Assembly (NCBI GenBank): GCA_900548385.1
Contig: URKJ01000013.1
Coordinates: forward strand, 29,673-93,672
Direction of reading: 5' to 3'
DNA length: 64,000 nucleotides
Source: an uncultured bacterium
GTDB taxonomy: Bacteria; Verrucomicrobiota; Lentisphaeria; Victivallales; UBA1829
Part shown: piece by piece, positions 25,038-32,181 of the stretch
How positions within the stretch are numbered: the first letter of the stretch is position 1
Layout: each line of letters begins with the position of its first letter
Notes under the pieces: model-generated
Databases searched by the model: none
Told to the model about the DNA's origin: nothing
The model's input: only the letters and a program-made list of their open reading frames with translations
Made by a program: the position numbers and the translations under genes

Positions 25038-26039
25038 TTACGCTTTCATCGCCTGTTCAACGGCAACGGCGACGTCGACGGAAGCGCCGACCATCGGGTT
25101 GTTGCCCATGCCGATCAGGCCCATCATTTCGACGTGTGCCGGAACGGAGGAGGAACCGGCGAACTGGGCGTCGGAGTGCATTCTGCCCATGGTGTCGGTC
25201 ATACCGTAGGAGGCAGGGCCGGCAGCCATGTTGTCCGGATGGAGCGTTCTGCCTGTTCCGCCGCCGGAAGCAACGGAGAAGAACGGTTTTCCGGCTTCGA
25301 TGCGCTCTTTCTTGTAGGTTCCCATGACCGGGTGCTGGAAGCGGGTCGGGTTGGTGGAGTTGCCGGTGATGGCGATATCCACATCTTCCTTCCACATGAT
25401 CGCGACACCTTCCCGGACATCGTCGGCGCCGTAGCAGCGGACTGCCGCGCGTTCGCCTTTGGAATAGGCTCTTTCCTTGGTGACGGTGAGTTCACCGGTC
25501 TTGTAATCGAATTTGGTTTCGACGTGTGTGAATCCGTTGATGCGGGAGATGATCTCCGCGGCATCTTTGCCGAGACCGTTGAGGATCACGCGGAGGGGTT
25601 CTTTGCGGGCTTTGTTGGCGGATTTTGCAAGACCGATTGCGCCTTCCGCAGCGGCGAAAGATTCGTGACCGGCGCAGAATGCAAAGCATTTGGTGCGGTC
25701 TTCAAGAAGCATGGAAGCGAGGTTGCCGTGACCGAGACCGACTTTGCGGTCATCTGCGACGGAACCGGGAATGCAGAAGGACTGGAGACCTTCGCCGAGA
25801 GTTTTGGCGATTTCGGAAGCAACGGTCTGACCGCGCTTGATGGCGACAGCCGCGCCGACGAGGTAAGCCCAGCAGGCATTTTCAAAGCAGATCGGCTGAA
25901 TGTCTTTGACGCGCTGATAGATGTCGAGACCTTTGTCCTTGCAGATCTTTTCGGCTTCTTCAATGGAGGCGATTCCGTTGTCGTTCAGAAACTTGTTGAT
26001 CTGATTGATACGGCGTTCATAGCTTTCAAACAATGGCAT
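25038..26039 (-). CDS. GGGtGRT family protein
   Basis: A 333-residue protein of the family named after its motif, here SVASGGGTGRTLHPD. Other conserved stretches are GHGNLASMLLEDRTKCFAFCAGHESFAAAEGA (positions 103-134), GNSTNPTRFQHPVMG and GLIGMGNNPMVGASVDVA. The protein is cytoplasmic and of unknown function. It follows the IscU-like scaffold gene by 14 bases, with AGGAG before the ATG; this pair recurs in anaerobic bacteria and archaea, which points to a role connected with an iron-sulfur or similar cofactor. Several conserved cysteines (CFAFCAGHES region) could be cofactor ligands, but this is inference. Confidence 0.88.
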   Translation of the reverse strand: MPLFESYERRINQINKFLNDNGIASIEEAEKICKDKGLDIYQRVKDIQPICFENACWAYLVGAAVAIKRGQTVASEIAKTLGEGLQSFCIPGSVADDRKVGLGHGNLASMLLEDRTKCFAFCAGHESFAAAEGAIGLAKSANKARKEPLRVILNGLGKDAAEIISRINGFTHVETKFDYKTGELTVTKERAYSKGERAAVRCYGADDVREGVAIMWKEDVDIAITGNSTNPTRFQHPVMGTYKKERIEAGKPFFSVASGGGTGRTLHPDNMAAGPASYGMTDTMGRMHSDAQFAGSSSVPAHVEMMGLIGMGNNPMVGASVDVAVAVEQAMKA

Positions 26040-26053
26040 GGTAACGACTCCTC

Positions 26054-26761
26054 TTATGCTTTGCGCGGGTTGATGACTTTGGCTGCGTCACCGAAACGGC
26101 CGTATGTTTTCTGGAATTTCTTGACGAAATCTTTGACGGGCATGTTCATAACATCGTCCTTGCCGGAGTTGATGGCTTCCATCATCTTGCCGAGGTTGAC
26201 GAATTCATAGCCGATGACTTTGTCTTCTTCGTCGAGTCCGAGTCCGGTGACATAGCCTTCCGCCATTTCGAGGTAACGGACGCCCTTGGCGCTGGTTCCA
26301 TACATGGTTCCGGTGATGGAACGGAGCTGTTTGAGGTCTTCGAGTCCGGCGCCGATCGGCAGTCCGCCTTCGGAGAACGCGGTCTGGGTGCGTCCGTAGA
26401 CGATCTGGAGGAAGAGTTCGCGCATAGCGGTGTTGATTGCATCGCAGACGAGGTCGGTGTTGAGAGCCTCAAGAATGGTTTTGCCGGGGAGGATTTCGGC
26501 AGCCATCGCGGCGGAGTGGGTCATTCCGGAGCAGCCGATGGTTTCGACGAGGGCTTCCTGAATGATACCGTCTTTGACGTTGAGAGTCAGTTTGCAGGCA
26601 CCCTGCTGAGGTGCGCACCAGCCCACACCGTGGGTGAGACCGGAAATCTGGTTGATCTCTTTGGCATGAGTCCATCCGCCTTCCTGCGGAATCGGTGCCG
26701 GCGGGTTCTTCGGACCCTTGGCGACGCAGCACATCTGCTCGACTTCGTGAGTAAATTGCAT
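26054..26761 (-). CDS. IscU/NifU-like iron-sulfur cluster assembly scaffold protein
   Basis: A 235-residue protein of the NifU N-terminal (IscU-like) fold. The segments THGVGWCAPQQGACKLTL and ALVETIGCSGMTHSAAMAAE carry the scaffold-type cysteines, followed by a helix ILPGKTILEALNTDLVCDAI. It is longer than ordinary IscU (about 130 residues) because of a C-terminal extension (GLEDLKQLRSI onward) that is peculiar to the version paired with GGGtGRT proteins. It is the first gene of that pair. GGAG seven bases upstream of 26761 fixes the start, and a promoter is visible at 26810-26838. No cysteine desulfurase is nearby, so it may serve a dedicated target rather than general assembly. Confidence 0.85.
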   Translation of the reverse strand: MQFTHEVEQMCCVAKGPKNPPAPIPQEGGWTHAKEINQISGLTHGVGWCAPQQGACKLTLNVKDGIIQEALVETIGCSGMTHSAAMAAEILPGKTILEALNTDLVCDAINTAMRELFLQIVYGRTQTAFSEGGLPIGAGLEDLKQLRSITGTMYGTSAKGVRYLEMAEGYVTGLGLDEEDKVIGYEFVNLGKMMEAINSGKDDVMNMPVKDFVKKFQKTYGRFGDAAKVINPRKA

Positions 26762-27145
26762 TTTTACACTCCTTATTTGTGTGGTTGAAAACATTATTTC
26801 ATCACAGGAAATATACACCCGGAAAGCGGAAAATACAACTGTTGTTTATCAGAAAATCATACGCAGGCGGATACCGCCGCCGGGGAGCGCTGATGCGGTT
26901 TGTCTCTTCAATGAAACGGCGATGCAGAAAATTTTCTGAAAAATTATAAAATTTTTTCCGGCGGCGGGCGGAAACTCCATTCCGGCGGATGTTTGTTCGC
27001 GTGTTCCGTTGTTTCTACCGGAGCGGAGAGACAGATTTTCCATTTTATCACTTGAAAAACAAAAAATTGACACTATTTTAATGATTAATTCCAAAAAGAA
27101 ATTAACAGTTTGGAAAACACACAAAAACAAAGAGAGGGCTTTATC
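26762..27145. other. Gene-free stretch between divergent transcripts
   Basis: These 384 bases hold the promoter of the IscU-like gene (26810-26838) and, at 27067-27072, a TTGACA that could be a -35 for the surface-repeat genes, though no good -10 follows at proper spacing. The rest is AT-rich and shows no coding, RNA or repeat signature that I can recognise. Confidence 0.6.
26810..26838 (-). promoter_or_regulatory. Promoter of the IscU-like/GGGtGRT operon
   Basis: Minus-strand TTGTAT (26833-26838) and TATATT (26810-26815) are separated by exactly 17 bases, about 48 bases before the start codon. Confidence 0.6.
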
Positions 27146-27880
27146 ATGAAAAGATTTCTGACCGTGTTTATGGCGGCGGCAATCCTCGCCGTGTGCGGCG
27201 CAGCGTTTGCAGATGACTCCGCATCACTGTCCAACAACAAGAAACGGACTATTTTCGGGATCGGCTTCTTCCCCGGAGTTCCGAACTCCACGAACACTTA
27301 TAATGTGTACGGGCTCAAGCTTGGTGTTCCCGCTGTCGGCGGAGATCAGGCATGGGTCTGCGGACAGGAAGCGTCCATCCTGTACAGTTCCACAATGTTT
27401 ATCAAGGGATGTCAGGCGACACTTGCCGGGCCCGCCATTGCGAGTTCGATGCAGGGATTGCAGGCTGCGACCGGACCGGCGATTGCCCGGAACGTGATCG
27501 GAGCTCAGGCATCGCCTCTGACCATCTGCGGCGGGACCGGGTACGGAGTGCAGGCGTCCGCGGTTTCCATCGCGAACAGCTTTTACGGTTTTCAGGCCGG
27601 CGCGGTCAACATTGCCACCAGCAATCTTGACGGCTTCCAGTTCGGCGCGGTCAATGTGGTTGATGAAGAGTTCCACGGTCTCCAGGCCGGCGCGGTCAAT
27701 GTGATGACCGGCCGCAACAGAGGTCTGCAGCTCGGTGTTGTCAATGTTGCGACGCAGGGCGGCTGGCAGCTTGGCGGTATCTGCATCAATCCGAAATCGA
27801 AACTTCCGATCATGATCCTTGTCAATTATGCGGAATCCGATTATGTTCCGCTTGCGGAAAGAAAGAGCGGTGAAAAATGA
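27146..27880 (+). CDS. LA_2272-type surface repeat protein
   Basis: A 244-residue exported protein with a signal peptide (MKRFLTVFMAAAILAVCGAAFA). From about residue 60 the mature part consists of repeating units of roughly 16-20 residues of the type G-h-Q-x-G-A-V-N-h-A (for example YGFQAGAVNIATSN, DGFQFGAVNVVDEE, HGLQAGAVNVMTG and RGLQLGVVNVAT). This pattern is that of LA_2272-family surface repeat proteins, first noted in Leptospira, and suggests a small beta-solenoid or beta-barrel. AGAGAGGG precedes the ATG. It overlaps the next, paralogous gene by four bases (ATGA). Function is unknown; outer-surface location is inferred. Confidence 0.75.
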   Translation: MKRFLTVFMAAAILAVCGAAFADDSASLSNNKKRTIFGIGFFPGVPNSTNTYNVYGLKLGVPAVGGDQAWVCGQEASILYSSTMFIKGCQATLAGPAIASSMQGLQAATGPAIARNVIGAQASPLTICGGTGYGVQASAVSIANSFYGFQAGAVNIATSNLDGFQFGAVNVVDEEFHGLQAGAVNVMTGRNRGLQLGVVNVATQGGWQLGGICINPKSKLPIMILVNYAESDYVPLAERKSGEK

Positions 27881-28341
27881 AAAAGTTCTTTATTCTCACA
27901 GCGATCGCCTGTCTGTTTGCCGTTTGCACACTTCAGGCTCAGGAAGCGAAGGTCCAGCCGTCGCAGGAGAATGATTATGAGTTTTTCTCTCTGACCGTCT
28001 GTCCGGGCGTTTCGACGGCTCCGGATTCCGTGGATGTCTACGGGGTCCGTATCGGTGCGCCGGTCGCGTTCGGCAATGACTCGTTTGTCGCGGGAATTGA
28101 GCTTTCGATTCTTGCCGGGATGAGCAATGAGGTTTACGGTCTTCAGGCGGCTCCGATTTTTGTCAGTGCCGATCATGTCGAAGGGATCCAGTTCTCGGTG
28201 GTCAACATCGTCAAGAAGATTTACGGTCTTCAGCTCGGCGTTGTGAACATCGCGGAGGACGTTTCGTTTCAGATCGGTCTGATCAACTACATCGAGAACA
28301 GCGCTCTGCCGGTTTTCCCGGTCATCAACGTCCGATTCTGA
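27877..28341 (+). CDS. Second, shorter LA_2272-type surface repeat protein
   Basis: A 154-residue paralogue of the preceding gene. After a signal peptide (MKKFFILTAIACLFAVCTLQAQ) it shows the same opening block (VDVYGVRIGAPVAFGNDSFV resembles NVYGLKLGVPAVGGDQAWV of its neighbour) but only about four G-h-Q-h repeats (NEVYGLQAAPIF, VEGIQFSVVNIV, YGLQLGVVNIAED, SFQIGLINY). The gene starts inside the stop of its partner (ATGA), so expression is translationally coupled. A strong terminator follows 20 bases after its stop. The pair may form a surface complex, but no function is known. Confidence 0.72.
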   Translation: MKKFFILTAIACLFAVCTLQAQEAKVQPSQENDYEFFSLTVCPGVSTAPDSVDVYGVRIGAPVAFGNDSFVAGIELSILAGMSNEVYGLQAAPIFVSADHVEGIQFSVVNIVKKIYGLQLGVVNIAEDVSFQIGLINYIENSALPVFPVINVRF

Positions 28342-28360
28342 CCGTTTGTACGGAATTTTT

Positions 28361-28393
28361 AGCCGGCGGAACACTCCGCCGGTTATTTTTTTT
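28361..28393 (+). terminator. Intrinsic terminator of the surface-repeat gene pair
   Basis: An 8-bp perfect stem CCGGCGGA/TCCGCCGG (28363-28370, 28375-28382) with loop ACAC is followed by TTA and then eight T residues (28386-28393). Confidence 0.9.
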
Positions 28394-28471
28394 AAATTCC
28401 GCTTTTCATTTGCCGGAAACATGATATATTATCAACGGTACAGAACAGAATTTAACACAAGGTGGAGTATG

Positions 28472-30175
28472 ATGATTCCGAAATACAAGAGTCCAACCCG
28501 TATTCCCGTGGCGAAACGGGAATGGATCGAGGGGGAACTTTCGCACGCGCCCGCATGGTGCTCCGTGGATCTTCGCGACGGCAACCAGGCGCTTCCCATG
28601 CCGATGAATCCTGTCAAGAAACTGGAATATTTCAAACTGCTGGCGGAAATCGGATTCAAAGAGATTGAAGTCTCTTTTCCCTCTTCGTCGCAGGACGATT
28701 TTGATTTTACGCGTTCGCTGATCGAGGGAAATCATATTCCGGATGATGTCCGGATCAGTGTGCTGACCCAGATGCGCGAACCGCTGATCCGCCGCACGGT
28801 CGAAGCGTTGAAAGGTGCGCGTTCCGCGGTTCTCCATGCGTATATTGCGACTTCCGATCTGCATGGACAGATTGTATTCGGCAAAACCCGCGGGGAGCTC
28901 AAGAAAATGGCGGTTGACGGAACGAAGCTGATCCGGCGCCTGATCGATGAAGCCGGTATGGCGGATACGATCGCGTATGAGTTCTCCCCGGAAGAGTTTA
29001 CCGACAGCGATATTGATTTTGTGCTTGATCTCTGCATTGCCGTCAAAGAGGCATGGGGAACGTCGGCGAAAAAGGACTTTATCCTGAATCTGCCTGCGAC
29101 GGTGGAGCGCCGTCCGCCCTGGCATTATGCGGATATGATAGCGTATTTCATTCAGCATTATCCGTATATGAATGAAACGACCATCAGCGTACATTCCCAT
29201 AACGATCAGGGGTGCGCGGTCGCATCCACGGAAATGACGCTGCTTGCCGGAGCGGAACGCGTCGAAGGCACGCTGTTCGGGCACGGCGAACGGACCGGAA
29301 ACGTGGATATTGTGACGCTGGCGTTGAACCTGCAGTCGCTGGGAATTGACCCGAAACTGGATTTTTCCAATCTGCCGAAGATCGTCAAGGCGGTTGAGGA
29401 AGCCAGCGGAATTGATGTCCATCAGCGGCATCCCTATGCCGGACAGCTTGCGTTCACCGCATTTTCCGGTTCCCATCAGGATGCAATCCGCAAAGGATTC
29501 GAGAAACAGGAAGAGGCGCGGAAACTGTTCGGAATGGGTTGGAAAATGCCTTACCTGCATATCGACCCCGCCGACGTCGGCCGTACCTATGAAAAACTCA
29601 TCCGTATCAACAGCCAGTCGGGAAAAGGCGGAATCGTTTATGTGCTGGAGCACGATTTCGGGCTTCATCCGCCGAAGAACATGCATCCGGACATCGGTGC
29701 CGCCGTTCAGCGGTATACCGATCGTAAAGGAGATGAAATTGATGCTTCCGAGCTGATCAAAGTGTTCCGTGAAGAGTTTATCGAGGTGAAAGGCCCGCTG
29801 GAGCTGATCCGTTACACCCGTGTGCCGGGAGACGAGGCGAATGATACGGTTCAGGTACGCCTGACGATTCTGGTCGACGGCAGGGAAATGACTGTTTCCG
29901 GTTCGGGCAACGGCCCGATTTCCGCAACGGTTCATGCGATCCGCAATTCCGCGGGACTCTACGATTTCATTCTTGAGGATTTCTCCGAGCGGACTCTCGG
30001 CGGGACCGCCGATGCAAAAGCGATCGCTTATGTCGGCATTCGCCGTAAACGGGATAATGCCCTGTTTTACGGAGCGGGAGAACATTCCAATATTGACCAG
30101 GCGGCGATTCTTGCGCTTCTGGCTGCGCTTAATAAAGCAATGAACGACGATAAAAAGAGTGCCGGAGCAAAATGA
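28472..30175 (+). CDS. leuA: 2-isopropylmalate synthase
   Basis: A 567-residue enzyme catalysing the first committed step of leucine biosynthesis, condensing acetyl-CoA with 2-oxoisovalerate. The start block SVDLRDGNQALPMPM, the metal-binding SVHSHNDQGCAVASTEMTL and GTLFGHGERTGNVDIVTLAL identify the catalytic barrel; residues about 440-555 form the LeuA dimer (regulatory) domain for leucine feedback (TVQVRLTILVDGREMTVSG). Length and sequence follow the long LeuA type of Actinomycetota rather than the E. coli type. The open frame begins 42 codons earlier, but GGTGGAG four bases before the ATG at 28472 and family alignment place the start here. It overlaps dacA-type gene by four bases. Confidence 0.95.
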   Translation: MIPKYKSPTRIPVAKREWIEGELSHAPAWCSVDLRDGNQALPMPMNPVKKLEYFKLLAEIGFKEIEVSFPSSSQDDFDFTRSLIEGNHIPDDVRISVLTQMREPLIRRTVEALKGARSAVLHAYIATSDLHGQIVFGKTRGELKKMAVDGTKLIRRLIDEAGMADTIAYEFSPEEFTDSDIDFVLDLCIAVKEAWGTSAKKDFILNLPATVERRPPWHYADMIAYFIQHYPYMNETTISVHSHNDQGCAVASTEMTLLAGAERVEGTLFGHGERTGNVDIVTLALNLQSLGIDPKLDFSNLPKIVKAVEEASGIDVHQRHPYAGQLAFTAFSGSHQDAIRKGFEKQEEARKLFGMGWKMPYLHIDPADVGRTYEKLIRINSQSGKGGIVYVLEHDFGLHPPKNMHPDIGAAVQRYTDRKGDEIDASELIKVFREEFIEVKGPLELIRYTRVPGDEANDTVQVRLTILVDGREMTVSGSGNGPISATVHAIRNSAGLYDFILEDFSERTLGGTADAKAIAYVGIRRKRDNALFYGAGEHSNIDQAAILALLAALNKAMNDDKKSAGAK

Positions 30176-31410
30176 AAAAGTACGGCACGATCCTCTCGAT
30201 TCTCACGGTTATCATCCTGATCCATGCGGTGGTTCTGTTTTCCTGCATGTATTCGGAGCGGAAAAACGTGCGGGAGGTGGAAGAACCGCGGCTTGCTCCT
30301 CCTGTCGCAGCGGAGCCGCAGATGCCGGTTATAGATCCGGTTCCGGTCGGACAGGCAGCGCCTGCTCCGGGTTCTGTCCCGCTGTCGCCGCTTCCGGAGG
30401 AGCCGCCGGTTCCGGTTGATCCGAATTTCGGCAAACCGTTCATTTATCAGTATGCGGTTACCGGCGATATTCCGGCGCTGCCGGGCAGCCGGAATGCAAC
30501 ATCGGGAATTCTGGTCGATTTGAATACCCGTCAGGTGCTTTGGGCAAAGAATCACCGCAAGGGTTATCCGATTGCGTCGATGAGCAAGATCATGACCTGT
30601 CTGATCGCATACGAGGATATCGTTGCCGGAAAATATTCGCTTGATACTCCGGTCCGGGTGACGGCTTCCGCTGCGCGGATCGGCGGAAGTCAGGTCTATC
30701 TGGATCCCCGCGAGACTTTTACGCTCGGGGAACTGATGAAAGCGACTTCGATCAAGAGTGCCAATGATGCGGCGTTTCTGATTGCGGAATTTATCGGCGG
30801 CGGCAAGGTTCAGCCGTTTGTGGACCGTATGAATGCGAAAGCGGCGGAACTCCGCATGGCGAATACCCGTTTTTTCAATCCGAACGGCTTGCCGGGCAAT
30901 ACACCGGCGCATGACAACGTTTCAAGTCCGGAGGGTATGGCGCGTCTTGCCGAAGCGACTCTCCGGCATAAACAGCTGATGGTCTGGGCGTCCACATGGA
31001 TGGATACGTTCCGGGAAAAGGGACAGAAAGGGTACATGCAGATCAAGAATCACAACTATCTGCTTCCCGGTTCTTCCGAAGCGGCGGAGGGAGTCGACGG
31101 GCTGAAAACCGGTTTCATCAACCGTTCCGGATTCTGTCTGACCGCGACCTGCCTGCGTGACGGGCGCCGTCTGGTCGCCGTGGTGACGGGGTATCCGATC
31201 CGGCGTGAACGGGACCGTTTTGTGCGTCAGCTTCTTGACTGGGGATATGCCAGAGCCGCCGATCCCGCAACCGCTTTGAAGAACGATCCGAAAGTTCCGC
31301 CCCGCAAAGCGGCGGTCCGGAAAACTCCTGCGAAAAAGAAGACGGTGAAGCAGTCCGCAAAGAAGACAACGGCCAGAAAGCCGGCGGTGAAAAAGAAAAC
31401 CGCGCAGTGA
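30172..31410 (+). CDS. D-alanyl-D-alanine carboxypeptidase with Lys/Ala-rich tail
   Basis: A 412-residue class of low-molecular-weight penicillin-binding protein that trims peptidoglycan peptides. An N-terminal hydrophobic anchor (residues 7-27) precedes a Pro-rich linker (40-90) and the S11 peptidase domain. The catalytic triads are visible: S136-M-S-K139, S196-A-N198 and K312-T-G314. The usual C-terminal PBP5 beta domain is missing; instead the last 37 residues are a basic, Lys/Ala/Thr-rich tail of the histone H1-like kind (PAKKKTVKQSAKKT). Its start overlaps the leuA stop (ATGA), so it is translationally coupled to a metabolic gene with no obvious link. The tail may bind cell-wall polymers or nucleic acid. 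Confidence 0.9.
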   Translation: MKKYGTILSILTVIILIHAVVLFSCMYSERKNVREVEEPRLAPPVAAEPQMPVIDPVPVGQAAPAPGSVPLSPLPEEPPVPVDPNFGKPFIYQYAVTGDIPALPGSRNATSGILVDLNTRQVLWAKNHRKGYPIASMSKIMTCLIAYEDIVAGKYSLDTPVRVTASAARIGGSQVYLDPRETFTLGELMKATSIKSANDAAFLIAEFIGGGKVQPFVDRMNAKAAELRMANTRFFNPNGLPGNTPAHDNVSSPEGMARLAEATLRHKQLMVWASTWMDTFREKGQKGYMQIKNHNYLLPGSSEAAEGVDGLKTGFINRSGFCLTATCLRDGRRLVAVVTGYPIRRERDRFVRQLLDWGYARAADPATALKNDPKVPPRKAAVRKTPAKKKTVKQSAKKTTARKPAVKKKTAQ

Positions 31411-31411
31411 A

Positions 31412-32170
31412 TCAGTATTTCCAAAGGTTTTGGAGTTCCTGTTTCCGCTTCAGAGTATCATAAACGGTTTTCAGTTCCTGAATATTGCGGACGGGAACAA
31501 GAACCCATTTGATTTCGCTGAACTGATCCTGTTCATATTCGCCGTCGGAGATGCCGAAGAACCAGGAGCCTTTTGACTTTCCAAAGTCATTGATCCCGAT
31601 ATTGGAATAGACCGTTCGGGCGGGAGAACGCAGGTCCGTGGTAATGATCCCATACGTTTTCCCGTCGTTTCCCGTATAAAGAAAGTATTCATGGGCAGAG
31701 AGTTTTTTCCATGCGGTTCCGAGTCGGAGTTCTCCATTTTCCGCAGGCAGGGAAGCCGTTGTTACGGGCAGGCTCCAGAGCTGTTTGCATTTTACTGCGC
31801 CGATGAAATCGCGGTTGTATGTTTTACTGCTGATAAAGATACCGGGGAAGTCGTTCCGGACCGTTACTCTGATCTCCGTCTGTACGTTTTCCCCATCGCG
31901 GTTTTTTCCTGTCCGGGAGAGCCGCTGTACCGCTTTTATTTCCGGCGTGTTCTGGAGCAGCTCCAATGTCTGAGCGTTATCCGGCTGCTGGGCGGAGAAG
32001 TGAAGCGGCAATTTGCCGTCGATGGTGACGAGCGGATAGTTTTTATGTATGAGTATGTTCAGCGTTCCATGCCTGAGTGTGGCACTGTGCGGTTTGAGTT
32101 CTGCGGAAAAATCCTGCCCGCTTAACGGAAAGATGACGAGAGCGGCGAGCGCGGAAAGCAGAAGTTTCAT
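31412..32170 (-). CDS. Secreted protein of unknown function in glycan locus 2
   Basis: A 252-residue protein that I did not recognise. It has a clear signal peptide (MKLLLSALAALVIFPLSG, cleavage near QDF). The mature part is rich in beta strands and aromatic residues (for example NDFPGIFISSKTYNRDFIGA, TAWKKLSAHEYFLYTGNDGK, GSWFFGISDGEYEQDQFSEI) and reads like a beta-sandwich or propeller-like extracellular domain, perhaps sugar-binding. It is the last gene of locus 2, 11 bases after the GH2 gene, with a near-perfect AGGAGG before the ATG. It most likely works with the GH2 enzyme on the same substrate. It converges on the carboxypeptidase gene with one base between the stops. Confidence 0.7.
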   Translation of the reverse strand: MKLLLSALAALVIFPLSGQDFSAELKPHSATLRHGTLNILIHKNYPLVTIDGKLPLHFSAQQPDNAQTLELLQNTPEIKAVQRLSRTGKNRDGENVQTEIRVTVRNDFPGIFISSKTYNRDFIGAVKCKQLWSLPVTTASLPAENGELRLGTAWKKLSAHEYFLYTGNDGKTYGIITTDLRSPARTVYSNIGINDFGKSKGSWFFGISDGEYEQDQFSEIKWVLVPVRNIQELKTVYDTLKRKQELQNLWKY

Positions 32171-32181
32171 GATGATTCCTC

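Noticed and set aside
28406..30085. 559-codon minus-strand frame opposite leuA
   Set aside because: Antisense to a clear LeuA protein; no motif or ribosome site.
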